Assembly (NCBI GenBank): GCA_003988855.1 | Contig: QYAI01000002.1 | Location: forward strand, 272,341 to 336,340 | Source of the DNA: Arachnopeziza araneosa | Taxonomy: Eukaryota > Ascomycota > Leotiomycetes > Helotiales > Arachnopezizaceae | Direction: 5' to 3' | Length of the DNA: 64,000 nt | Shown: positions 55,147-64,000 of the stretch, piece after piece | Numbering within the stretch: the first letter of the stretch is position 1 | How the letters are laid out: the number at the start of each line of letters is the position of its first letter | Notes under the pieces: model-generated | Seen by the model: only the letters and a program-made list of their open reading frames with translations | Database searches by the model: none | What the model was told of the DNA's origin: nothing | Position numbers and translations under genes: made by a program

Positions 55147-56421
55147 TTTCAGACACTTAGCAGCGCTACGCCGGGAGATAAGCTCGGCGTAAATTTGGGT
55201 TGGACAAAATTATATCCCCGAAACCCTTCCCGAGACAATAACGGCGGTGAACAGTATGACTTCAAACGCAATTGTACGAGACGGCTCATGACTTTCAATA
55301 AGAAACAAACACTATATCTCATTGTGTGGAACTCTGAGGGAAATCAACATTACCGAGGCCTGATCGATCGTTAAATGGTCTTGTGGTATGCCGTCGTGGA
55401 ACTCGATCTGCTTCACAACGCTCCAAGGTGGCAATTCACATCGGAAAACTATCATCCAATATAGTTGAGCGTCGGCGATTACGATCGTGAGGAGTCGGTT
55501 GTCACTACACAGTAGGATTCCTGTATTGATGCTGTACAACATGCTGTTGTACCGAGTATGACTTTCTTAACACTATGGAGGCCATGAGGCTAGAGCGAGG
55601 TTAGCGAGACTTAGAGTTGTAAAGATATTGTATGGAGGATACGTTGTACTATCACCTAAGTCTAATGTCTACTAGGACGCCTTATCAATCTGGGAAGGTT
55701 TCTTTGCGCCTACTGTGCTTCAATGTGTTATTTGCGGGTTCCAGCGACTTTGAAACTTTGGTGACATATAATTAACACCCTTCTCACTATACAATACCTC
55801 TGGGCCTTGACTATTGCATAGATACAATGTATAAGTATTTTACGAAAACTGTCAAAGATTATCGCTGTGCAAACTCATTGTTGCAGACATTCTAATTGTG
55901 AAATTCTCTAATTTGTCCTTATCAATTCTACCCAAGCACACCACAACCTATCAATTAAGCAATTAGTATGATGATCTTGGAATAGCCGCTTCACCTCTAC
56001 ACAGTGAGATTATGTGGGATACAGTTATGTTGATATTTTTATGAGAATACTGCGTAACAAATATCTTGTTGGGATATCGCTGCATCTTGTATTCATTATC
56101 AAGCTGTCTCTCAAGCCCTCGAGATTTAAATAGGTAGACGTGTCACAATTGCATTGCAACTGTGCTACCGAGAACTTCAAAAAAGATATCCAATGACCTC
56201 AAATGTTGTGTCTTTGCTCTAAGTGGGCATATGGAAAGCCCTTGCGTGTCGAGGAGATTTAAGCCGTCAAAGCTTCACTGATTTTGAGTGACTCCAGGTA
56301 TCATTTAGACTTGCCTATATGATTGTCAAACTCAGTTCTATTTTCTCTTCTCACACTCAATTTATCCTCTGAACTTCTTTTTTACTACTTCTTTCAACCT
56401 ACTAAGGCTTCGTCTTAAGGC
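55147..56421. other. intergenic, no supported gene
   Basis: 1.3 kb of AT-rich DNA. A 76-codon minus-strand frame (55312-55542, MLYSINTGIL) has an ATG but no recognisable feature. It borders the permease pseudogene and may include its decayed promoter. Confidence 0.45.
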
Positions 56422-57640
56422 ATGAACCCTCGGCGTACCTTGCATCAAGGTACGAGCTTCTCTTCAAACTCAGAAAAATGCACATTGTCTAATAAGGACC
56501 ATGAAAATTGCTTGATGGAAATCAACGAGACCGGACATGTCCAAGGAGTGGAAAGAAACCTCTCTCTTTTCTCAATCTACTCTGTTGGCATTGTGACGGG
56601 TAATACATGAGCAGCTTTTGGCGGCTCCATAGTCGTAGCAATCTCTAATGGTTGTCTTCCAGGGGTCCTTTACGAGCTTATTGCCGTCCCGGTTTTCTAC
56701 TGGCTTGTTGCGGCTACGCTCGCTGTAAGCGTTCAACTATATTTGATATATTCGAGATATAGCTTACACCAAATCGAGGAACTCGCTTATTCTATGCCAA
56801 GTAGTGCGGAGGTTTATGATTGGGCTTCAATTACACCTGGACCAAAATACGGTCGAATTTGCGGCTGGTTTCCTGGATAGTGGAATACTTTCGCATGGAT
56901 ATGCACCACCAGTAAGCTCAAAAACTCCCACTGTTAGGCTCTTTCTAACAATGGTAGGCACGATGGCTTCAATTAGTAGTCAATCAGCTAAGGTCTTCCT
57001 TTCCAATCGCTGAAATCCACTTCCAAGCAACCATGTCTATCCCTGCTACCATGGGATTTTTATTCATCCTCTTGTGTTGATGCTCTGTTGTTGTATCGGA
57101 ACATACATCACAGCTGGGCGCTGCCTGTGGACAATAGCCCGTGATGGGGCAGTTCCGTGCTCTGGAACATTAGATGTCATATCAAAGTATGTTGTCATGT
57201 ACCAGAGCTTCTATCTAGCCAACTAATGATTTCAGACGTTTCAAGAACCCTTTCAACACAACCTTCTTCTGCGGCATATTATCCACCTTCCTGGAACCGT
57301 CTATGTTGCTTCCTCAACGATATTTAGCGCCTTTGTTGGATCCTTTGTCGTTCTCTCCACATTATCATATATAGTATCGATTCCCCCCTCATTTTCACTC
57401 GCCCATACTCCCAAAAACATAGAGCCCCAGGCTCTTTTATCAATGGTATGCAACCAGTTCCCTATCAAATGGGTCATAGGCTGGGCTATGCGGTCAATAT
57501 CCTCAGCTGTCTTTATATTCTGGTCTTTATCATTATATATTGATTTCCTTATTCGATGCCAATTACTACTCTTTCTATGAATTATGCTTCTACTATCGCG
57601 GGTTTGATCAGCATTGCTGCAGCAGGTTTGGTGGCTGGTC
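56422..57640 (+). pseudogene. decayed amino acid/choline permease (APC family)
   Basis: Pieces of an APC-superfamily transporter of the HNM1/GABA-permease type follow in order: ERNLSLFSIYSVGIVTGNT, AAFGGSIVVAISNG, GVLYELIAVPVFYWLVAATL, WASITPGPKYGRICGW, ITAGRCLWTIARDGAVPCSG, RFKNPF and VYVASSTIFSAFVGSFVVLS. In-frame stops break it. TGA at 56608-56610 and TAG at 56878-56880 sit where relatives have tryptophan, and later segments need frame changes. Former introns are still recognisable, such as GTAAGC...CGAG after ATLA. It is a vertically decayed gene, not a processed copy. Confidence 0.8.
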
Positions 57641-57883
57641 AAGGATTCCAGTTATGTGACTCCTAAGGCTTTGACTTGTGAGGAGGAAAAGATATCAAAT
57701 GATGGATTGGAGGTTTAGAGTTACATTTGTATTTTCATGATACCTTTGGTACAATTTAGAGGATCAGACATGATCTTACGAGAATACGAATTTATTTCAT
57801 TGAGTTTCAGCAAACTAGACAGAAACTCATTTAAACAATGAAATATATGGCCACAACCCACACGCTCTTGATTGTCAAACTTA

Positions 57884-58727
57884 CTACCAAGGAATTTCGG
57901 CTCCATCGCTCCCTAAAAAGTGTCCAGAAGTAGTTTCCTTTGTCGCTTCATCAATCTGCCATATATCAGCATTCTTTCATCTCAAACTCATTCCTTTTTA
58001 CTCACCTGCTTCAATACACCCCTTACGCTCTCCTCCACTTCCGTTGGCGGACCTGCTGCGTAACCTAAACTCTCCGCATAATTCGTTCCGTTTTCCGTCT
58101 TGACCCATCCAGGATGAATAACAACGGAAATGATGTTGCGGAAATCGAAATGGATTTTGCGAACTAGATAGTTCGCTGCAGCTTTAGACATGCCATATGC
58201 GAGAGTATCACCTTCAGAGGCGCCAACAGCAAGACTACCTAGGACGCTGGAAATGAGGATGAACTTGGGAGTGGGTGAAAGAGTCAGTAGTGGATGAAGG
58301 GTTTGGAACAGAAGGAGGGGAAAGAGCGTATTGGTTTCGAAAGTGGATTCTATAGTCGTAGCCGTCGTGGTAAGGACGGGAGTAAAAGATGAAGTTCCAG
58401 CGTTGGCAATTATCGTGTCTATTTTAGTGATTTGGTGAGATTGGAGGGTGTCAAAGAGGTTTGTTGTTGCCGCTGGGGAGGTGAGTGTCGAACAGATGAG
58501 GGGAATAGTGATGAGCTTGCTTCCAACGGCGCTGGTGAGGGCATTGAGGGCATCAATAGAGGTTTGAGAAGAGCGGATGGTGGCTATGACAGTAGTGTTG
58601 GGGCGGAGGAGGAGGTTGGTTGTCAGTCCAAGACCAATTCCTGAAAGGTGAGATGAGACACGTGATAGGGAATAGGGGGCATACCTCTGTTTGCTCCAGT
58701 AATTAGGTATGTGGTACTAAGGGCCAT
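57884..58727 (-). CDS. short-chain dehydrogenase/reductase (SDR), 249 aa, three exons
   Basis: Exons are 58727-58685, 58640-58006 and 57955-57884. The introns are 44 and 50 nt with clean sites, and the frame is continuous. The Rossmann motif TYLITGANRGIGLGL is formed across the first splice junction. The NAG motif is TIIANAG, the catalytic Ser is in FILISSVLGS, and Tyr and Lys are in LAYGMSKAAANYL (Y-x3-K). IHPGWVKTENG is the usual cofactor-loop segment. This is the classical single-domain group close to norsolorinic acid ketoreductase-like and sniffer-like proteins. NAD(P)H use is expected, but the substrate is unknown. No biosynthetic cluster surrounds it. Confidence 0.9.
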
Positions 58728-59280
58728 TTTTGACTGTCTCTGGGAGTTTCAGGATTTTTGCTTTCTATGGTGTGGTGTAGTGTGGTTTTAAAATGTGAAA
58801 ATTGATCAAAATATAATGAGGAGAACGAGGGAAGCGAGAAAGAAACGAAATTCTATTTACTCTCGGAATCAGGATTTGTCATCTCTTACTGCTTAAACCT
58901 GTTTTAGAATGGGTTAGGCAGCCATCGAAATAAATCGTTGATCGAAAATTATTTGCTAATCTTCGGTCTCAGTAACCACCTTCCAAAAACTCGAAGGAGA
59001 ATGAATCTCTAGCAACAACAAAAGACGGGAAGCAAACCATGCAGACTCTTGATATATATGTTTAATATAAAAGTGCTTCTTCAGCTTTGAGATATCGGAG
59101 AAAGCCAGTTAAAGGAAGTGTGTGTAATAAACAAGCAAATCAAAATAACACCACCTGATCTATATATCAACTTATGTCCTCGCCTCTCGATCTTAGTACA
59201 ATAAGATTATCTGAACAAAATTTATATCCAAAGAAGAGAGAAAATTGATAGTAAATGCTCGTCGGGCCTTTAATTTCCTC
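58728..59280. other. intergenic between THI80 and the SDR gene
   Basis: 550 bp holding the SDR promoter and the 3' end of THI80, both on the minus strand. No other feature was recognised. Confidence 0.5.
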
Positions 59281-60039
59281 TTAAAAATCCAAGTTTATTG
59301 TGAAGAGAACATCTCGTGTTGTCTCAATCAAAGCAAAGTCTTCTCTCACTTGATTACTTGTGCTAATTTGGCCTCCAAACTCAGTTTTCCAATCTTGAAC
59401 ATCCCATTTCAGACCGTGTGTGGTAATGACACTCGGTTCCTTTAACGGGATGATGCCAATAATCTTCCCTAAACCAGGGCCTTTAACTTTGATCGAATGT
59501 TTTCCTGATTTGAGTACAAATGTTATCGACTCAGTAGAAAGAAGGTACATTCGTCCAGTAGGATATCCAGGTTCTTTTTGGAACATGTAGAGGTGGTGCA
59601 GGACAGAAAATCCTTGATCAACTCGACCTCCGAGACCACCAATGACGACAACATCGAGGGCTTTCCTGCTGTCTATTTCACGGATATGTGTCATGGCTTT
59701 GGTGAAGTCTGTGGAATATTGGTCTGGATCGTGGATAATTGGAACTCCTTTCTCTTCCCAAAACTTCCGAGCTTCAGGGAGAAGAGAGTCAAGATCTCCG
59801 ATGATTGCATCGAGGCTCAAATCGTTTGACGAGCTCGATTTAACCAAAGTATGTAAGCGGTTGGCGCCACCATCTGCTCCTACGATATAGGCAGCATTCG
59901 AAAAGACCTGACTGTAGACTTCAAGCGGCAGATTCAGAGCTTGATTGAGGACGATGACAGCGAACTGTTGTAAATGGCGTGGGCTGGACGCCAGTATATT
60001 AGCTGGTTCCCATGTTTGGCTTTGAGAAATGTCGCCCAT
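59281..60039 (-). CDS. THI80: thiamine pyrophosphokinase (THI80), 252 aa
   Basis: It is a single exon with an ATG at 60039. Characteristic motifs appear in order: YIVGADGGANRLH, AIIGDLDSLLPEA, HDPDQYSTDFTKAM with the catalytic Asp and Lys, and VVVIGGLGGRVDQ. The C-terminal beta-sandwich domain (LGKIIGIIPLKEPS, then THGLKWDV and the region ending ETTRDVLFTINL) binds thiamine. It transfers pyrophosphate from ATP to thiamine, giving the cofactor thiamine diphosphate. The length is usual. It is divergent from MIA40. No TPP riboswitch is visible in the 5' region. Confidence 0.95.
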   Translation of the reverse strand: MGDISQSQTWEPANILASSPRHLQQFAVIVLNQALNLPLEVYSQVFSNAAYIVGADGGANRLHTLVKSSSSNDLSLDAIIGDLDSLLPEARKFWEEKGVPIIHDPDQYSTDFTKAMTHIREIDSRKALDVVVIGGLGGRVDQGFSVLHHLYMFQKEPGYPTGRMYLLSTESITFVLKSGKHSIKVKGPGLGKIIGIIPLKEPSVITTHGLKWDVQDWKTEFGGQISTSNQVREDFALIETTRDVLFTINLDF

Positions 60040-60449
60040 AATCCGTAAAATTTGAATATTGTGTTGGTGAATACAGTTTGCACTCTTGAGCCGGAATAAT
60101 TCGATGTAACTGGATGCTCTACTTTACTGGCTGAATATGACATTGAAGCCTGTATACGTAGTCAACAGAAGCTCAAGCGAATCATTATGATAATTGTTGA
60201 CTATATCACTCAATTCATGCCCATTGGGAGTAAAGATGATAGGCTCTTAAACAAAGCATGCAGATTCGGGCGTGACGACACTGGAGAAAGGACGATTGAA
60301 TTCGCGCGGTCACGTGGTCGCGATTTTCGGACGAAAATATTGATGCTTACAAAACATTCCGATTTAAGCTCGAATGCCAACATCTACCCTTTCCTTTGTT
60401 CCACTATCCTGTAGGCCGAATCGCTTTCGTTAACTAGCAGCTTTTGAAG
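60040..60449. promoter_or_regulatory. shared divergent promoter region of THI80 and MIA40
   Basis: 410 bp between the two start codons. The division into two promoters is inferred; I see no named factor site. Confidence 0.45.
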
Positions 60450-61418
60450 ATGTTCAAATCCGCTGTTCGTGCTGCGCCGCGGCGAATCATACAAACCCAG
60501 ACACTCCTGAGCAACTCCAGAAGATTCCTTAGCACGGCACCACTCGCGCAGAAGTCAAGAGGCTGGAAGAGCAGCGCATTGAGGTGGGGATTAGTTGCTG
60601 GAGGCATATACTACTACAATACCAGCAATGTTTTTGCCGAAGAGCCGGAAGGTAGGGTCTATAGCTTGATTGTATGGACTGGAGCTAACAGAATCCAGCT
60701 GCTATCAAACGACTTGACGAATCGATACACCATATACAAGAATCCAGGCAACCTACGATAGATGCTATTGTGGAAGAGAAGAGACAGCGGGAAGCTCAAC
60801 AGCTGTTGGATGAGGAGAAGAAGCACACAACTGCAGAGGCAGCTGCTGGAGAGACGGGTGGCGAAGATGGCGAGTTGGAGGGTTTAGAGGAGGAAGCCGG
60901 TCAACAAGGAGCTTTCAACCCAGAAACAGGCGAGATCAATTGGGATTGTCCTTGTTTAGGAGGTATGGCCCATGGTCCCTGCGGCGAGGAATTTAAGGCT
61001 GCATTCAGCTGCTTTGTTTATTCCAATGAGGAGCCAAAGGGAGTGGAATGTATAGACAAATTCAAGTAAGTTTCCGCATGCATGGAGAGGACGGCTTACT
61101 TATTCCAACAGGGGCATGCAAGATTGTTTCCGACAACATCCTGAGATGTACGGTTCTGAACTCGAAGACGACGAGGATCAAGTCGAAGAAGAGCTTCAGT
61201 CGAGAGATGATGCACCATTAGCTGCTGAAGAATCAACCAAGTCAGAGTCCATAATAAAAGATCAGATTTTAAGTAAGCCTGTACCCCCAATAGTAGAAGA
61301 GAAAAAATCGAAGGAAACAGAAGACGATAACAATGCGGCAATTGCCTCAGCATTAAAAAGGGTCGAGGTTGAGGAGGAACAACTGGTTCCTAAGGCGTCG
61401 CATAATGCCACCAAGTAA
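60450..61418 (+). CDS. MIA40: MIA40, mitochondrial intermembrane space import oxidoreductase, 291 aa
   Basis: Exons are 60450-60651, 60699-61065 and 61112-61418 (introns of 47 and 46 nt). The N-terminus is a mitochondrial presequence (FKSAVRAAPRRIIQTQTLL) followed by one membrane helix (LRWGLVAGGIYYY), the fungal inner-membrane-anchored form. The core has the redox CPC motif in NWDCPCLGGMAHG and the twin C-x9-C pairs, one in PCGEEFKAAFSC and the second spanning the exon 2/3 junction (ECIDKFKGMQDC). FRQHPEMYG closes the domain. It oxidises and traps incoming CX9C and CX3C proteins, passing electrons to ERV1. The acidic C-terminal tail is long but variable in the family. Confidence 0.95.
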
Positions 61419-61912
61419 TAGCCTTGATGGACTATTGTACAAGATGTATTATGTATCAATAGAGACATAACGAGGTGTCATGTAAAATACAAGAATAAAT
61501 ATCTCCCAATCATTATTGTTCTTTTTTAGTCAGAGCTCCAGAGACTTTTACCCTTTTGAACGCTTAAATGATGCAGTGTAATTACTATAATCACTGCAAA
61601 CTAATTCGTATTCCATAACCTATCTTTATATCTTCAAAGCACCATTGTGAACCATATCGCATCCCCTTCAGCCGCCTACGTCAACCATTTAGCGAGCAAC
61701 ATTGAAGCTAGCTCCACCCGCCCAGTTTTGCTTCCAAGGTCCAGCCTAGCTAGCCAGGTTCACATGCTCGGGAAATCACACGACTTGCCATTCAACATCT
61801 CTCTCAACCATCTTCACACTCTGCCTCATCCATCAATCCTCTTCTGTGGGTGTATTCACGAGACGATTATCTATCGCAGGCTAATCAGCAGCAGCTCTAC
61901 CCCACGATCACG
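61419..61912. other. intergenic between MIA40 and the OM14-like gene
   Basis: About 490 bp; MIA40 3' flank and the CT-rich leader of the next gene. No other feature was seen. Confidence 0.5.
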
Positions 61913-62720
61913 ATGTCGTACGCAGCAGCTGCCGCCAAGGGCCCGAAGCAAACAGCTGAGGAGGTATGTTTTTTTTTCATCGTTGCAAGATAGAGATCTG
62001 CATGGATTTGTCTAGAACTATTTTTGCTTCATGTATACCGGGAACAAGTACTAATAGCTATCTAGAAACGTGCTCCAGTCCCACCCCAAGTCGAGATCAC
62101 CGAATCCCCATCTACCTCTTCCTTAATCGACGTCGGTAAGAACCCCATTCATTAGCTACAATTTATCTCTCAAATCCTTAATACAATTTCTGAAACCCTC
62201 AATCATACTATGCGCTATCTCTCTCTAAACTACGAAACCCAACTAACCCTTCTCAAGGCACCGACAGCGTCCACACGGTCCCCTCAGACTTCAGTTCCCA
62301 ACCCATTCAAACCGAGACCCAACTCGACCGCCTAGAGCACGAAGCCGCTGCAGCTGAAGCCCGAGCCAAGCAAGCTTTCGCCGCGAGCAAGGAGAAAGCC
62401 ATCAAAGAAGAGAAGGCTGCCAAGGCCGCAGCCAAGAAGGCAGCTGGACGCTTCGAAGCGAACAGCGATAACCCTGTGTATGTAGGAAATGCGATTGCAG
62501 TGGTGGCTTTGAGCGCTGGACTTGGTTTTGGTGCATACAAGAAGTATGCGGCTGGAGAGCTGACCTGGAAGGTGGTGGGTGCTTGGACCGCAGTTGTGGG
62601 CTTGTTTGCTGCCGGGGATTATTATCTATCACAGTATGTTCTAAGTTGAGTTAATCGGCGGATTGGAAGCTAATAGACCGTAGATACTTGTTCAAGAACA
62701 AGTACCCCGAGAAGAAGTAA
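61913..62720 (+). CDS. OM14-like mitochondrial outer membrane protein, 177 aa, four exons
   Basis: Exons are 61913-61963, 62066-62135, 62258-62633 and 62684-62720, with introns of 102, 122 and 50 nt. The reading is continuous: MSYAAAAAKGPKQTAEE, KRAPVPPQVEITESPS, an Ala/Lys/Glu-rich coiled stretch, NPVYVGNAIAVVALSAGLGF, KYAAGELTWKVVGAWTAVVG, DYYLS and finally YLFKNKYPEKK. The C-terminal half with two or three hydrophobic helices and a short basic tail matches the fungal OM14 C-terminal domain as I recognise it. In yeast, OM14 is an abundant outer-membrane receptor for ribosome-nascent-chain complexes. The gene is split into pieces too short to show as one frame. It follows MIA40 on the same strand, another mitochondrial import factor. 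Confidence 0.82.
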
Positions 62721-63153
62721 AATATCGAATTGGGAGGTGTTTTATTGGCGCATGCGTGGTTGAATGGTTTTACGAAGTTTTTCATACTCAGTTGCAAGAC
62801 TCTCAGCTCTTGATTCACGGCTCTGTTTCTATATTTGTGGTCTAATTGATGCATGCGTTGTTATGGGTTGTAGATGAATTAATGCAACATATCCATAATT
62901 CATTGCTATGTATATTTGGCTGGAATAAATATCCCCTTTGCATTTTCATTCTCAGATCTCTCTTGATACCTTGCGTGATTTCTCGTCGTTCGGACTGCTA
63001 TTTGGCAAAATAAATGATACGGTAAGTTCGATATTCCCCTTGCAAGATCTGATGATTCAACATGCAGCATTGGATGAGCTGACATGATGGTCACGTCAGG
63101 TGCTTCGGTTGCGGTACTCCTCACCGAGTGCGGCAGAACTTTCAATCCTCTTA
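62721..63153. other. convergent intergenic region, no gene seen
   Basis: 433 bp of 3' flanking DNA for the OM14-like and BTB genes. Confidence 0.5.
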
Positions 63154-64000
63154 CTATTGCGTTCGGGTTGGCATAAGAGCAATGCACTGCGAGTTAAGGC
63201 CATGCTCATGATACGAGCATAGAGGTTCCTGTCGCGGGTCAAGCAGAGGTGCTACTTGACTTCCATTAGGAATGATGTGTCGAAGTATATCAACACCATC
63301 TTCTCGGAGCGGTGGATAATCACGCCAGAGCTCTTTAAAGTCGTTGTTATTATTCGTACCAGACTCGGAAGCGACAAGAAGCCAAATGAAACATTTCGAC
63401 ATGAAAAGTCGCAAGCCATTATCAACTTTGAAAATCTCGACATACCTTTGGCCGCTGCTAGAAGTCTTGCCGTAGAAAGCTTTATAATCTTCCTTGCTAG
63501 GCATAATATCCCATTTTTGGCAGATTGCAACGAGTTGAGTAACAGCAGTATCCGCAAGATTCGGCATTTCGATAAGCAAAGCAAGTGAATGGAGAGATAT
63601 AGCTGTGGAAGTTGCAAGACGTGCCTGGTCCTGGGTCTCTCTACGTGTTCTGCTTTTTTCGCAACTGGCCAAGCATTTCGGGATAAGTTGGACTGAATCT
63701 GTATAGATGTATTCGAGGAACTTCGTAACTACTTCGATGCTATGGTTTGGAAGTACGAATACCTGATGGACATTTACTTCGCGGTGCAAGTTGTGTTTGA
63801 AGTAAGAAGATTTGTGGTACAGCAAATTCCTATGGGCCGAAATTTCTTCTTGCTGAGGTCCAACTTTGAAGCAGATTTTTTCAAATCCGATATATCTTAT
63901 TCCATTAGAAAAAGGTCGAGGCTCTGGATTCAAGACTTACTGAATAATCCGAGCTGTATCGAGGTTAGAAACACCGGTAACCCCAATACTGATCGAAGGA
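63154..64000 (-). CDS. BTB/POZ domain protein, 5' end beyond the window
   Basis: Exon 63895-63154 is joined by a 45-nt intron (63940-63896; GTAAGT, branch CTAAT, AATAAG) to an upstream exon (from 63941) that runs off the right edge. The junction gives ARIIQYIGFEKICFKVG, then EEISAHRNLLYHKSSYF, the start of a fungal BTB domain, followed by NHSIEVVTKFLEYIYTDSV. The C-terminal half is helical. Such proteins are numerous in leotiomycetes; some act as CUL3 substrate adaptors. The real start codon is not in the window; a TTG at 63933 is inside the intron. Confidence 0.8.

Noticed and set aside
55312..55542. 76-codon minus-strand frame with ATG
   Set aside because: It has acceptable codon use but no recognisable feature or neighbouring exons, so I list the region as intergenic.
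1..64000. tRNA, 5S rRNA, CRISPR arrays, riboswitches and intact transposons
   Set aside because: I scanned by eye for B-box-like GGTTCGANNCC words, 5S signatures, regularly spaced direct repeats and transposase or reverse transcriptase motifs and found none convincing. A covariance-model search would be decisive.

Overview
The window looks like nuclear DNA of a filamentous ascomycete, most likely a leotiomycete. Most genes have short introns of 44-80 nt with GTRNGT donors, CTAAC/CTAAT-like branch points and YAG acceptors. Many genes are divergent pairs. The proteins are fungal in type: CHO2, MIA40 and OM14-like proteins, MCM6, a 2EXR protein and a Zn2Cys6 regulator. No rRNA, tRNA, CRISPR array or intact transposon was seen. 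The class-level assignment is inferred from protein character only.

Left part (1-10.9 kb): GC-rich and full of microsatellites, with only two genes. One is a Zn2Cys6/PAS-like transcription factor with an 8-nt microexon inside its zinc cluster, read through a very long low-complexity upstream region. The other is an intronless, very GC-rich LRR-like gene preceded by a perfect palindrome.

Middle left (11-25.7 kb): more AT-rich and dense with housekeeping genes. In order these are the histone acetyltransferase ESA1, divergent from the exonuclease REX4; a cyclopropane-fatty-acid-synthase-like methyltransferase; RNase H2 subunit C; a DUF4385 protein; MCM6 with a cluster of MCB-like promoter sites; a 63-aa three-exon membrane microprotein; a DUF1115 (Prp3 C-terminal) protein; a DUF1772 gene that appears frameshifted; and a small secreted protein with eight cysteines.

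Middle (25.7-40 kb): gene-sparse and lineage-specific in character, apart from a GMF/AIM7 gene whose first exon is just the start codon and the Fe-S scaffold gene NBP35. The unusual genes are a small Cys/His protein, a SIM-rich acidic protein preceded by degenerate tandem repeats, a large protein combining the same Cys/His module with an apparently intact trypsin-like catalytic triad, and an E2 ubiquitin-conjugating/F-box fusion. These are the best candidates for undescribed biology.

Right (40-64 kb): CHO2; a 2EXR protein with eight 16-residue repeats and a hairpin spanning its stop codon; RAD4/XPC; MDP-1-type phosphatase; a GNAT acetyltransferase; a nonsense-riddled APC permease pseudogene; a short-chain dehydrogenase; THI80 divergent from MIA40; an OM14-like protein; and a BTB protein running off the right edge.

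Exon boundaries were worked out by hand from splice consensus and reading-frame continuity. Domain calls come from motif recognition, not from database searches.
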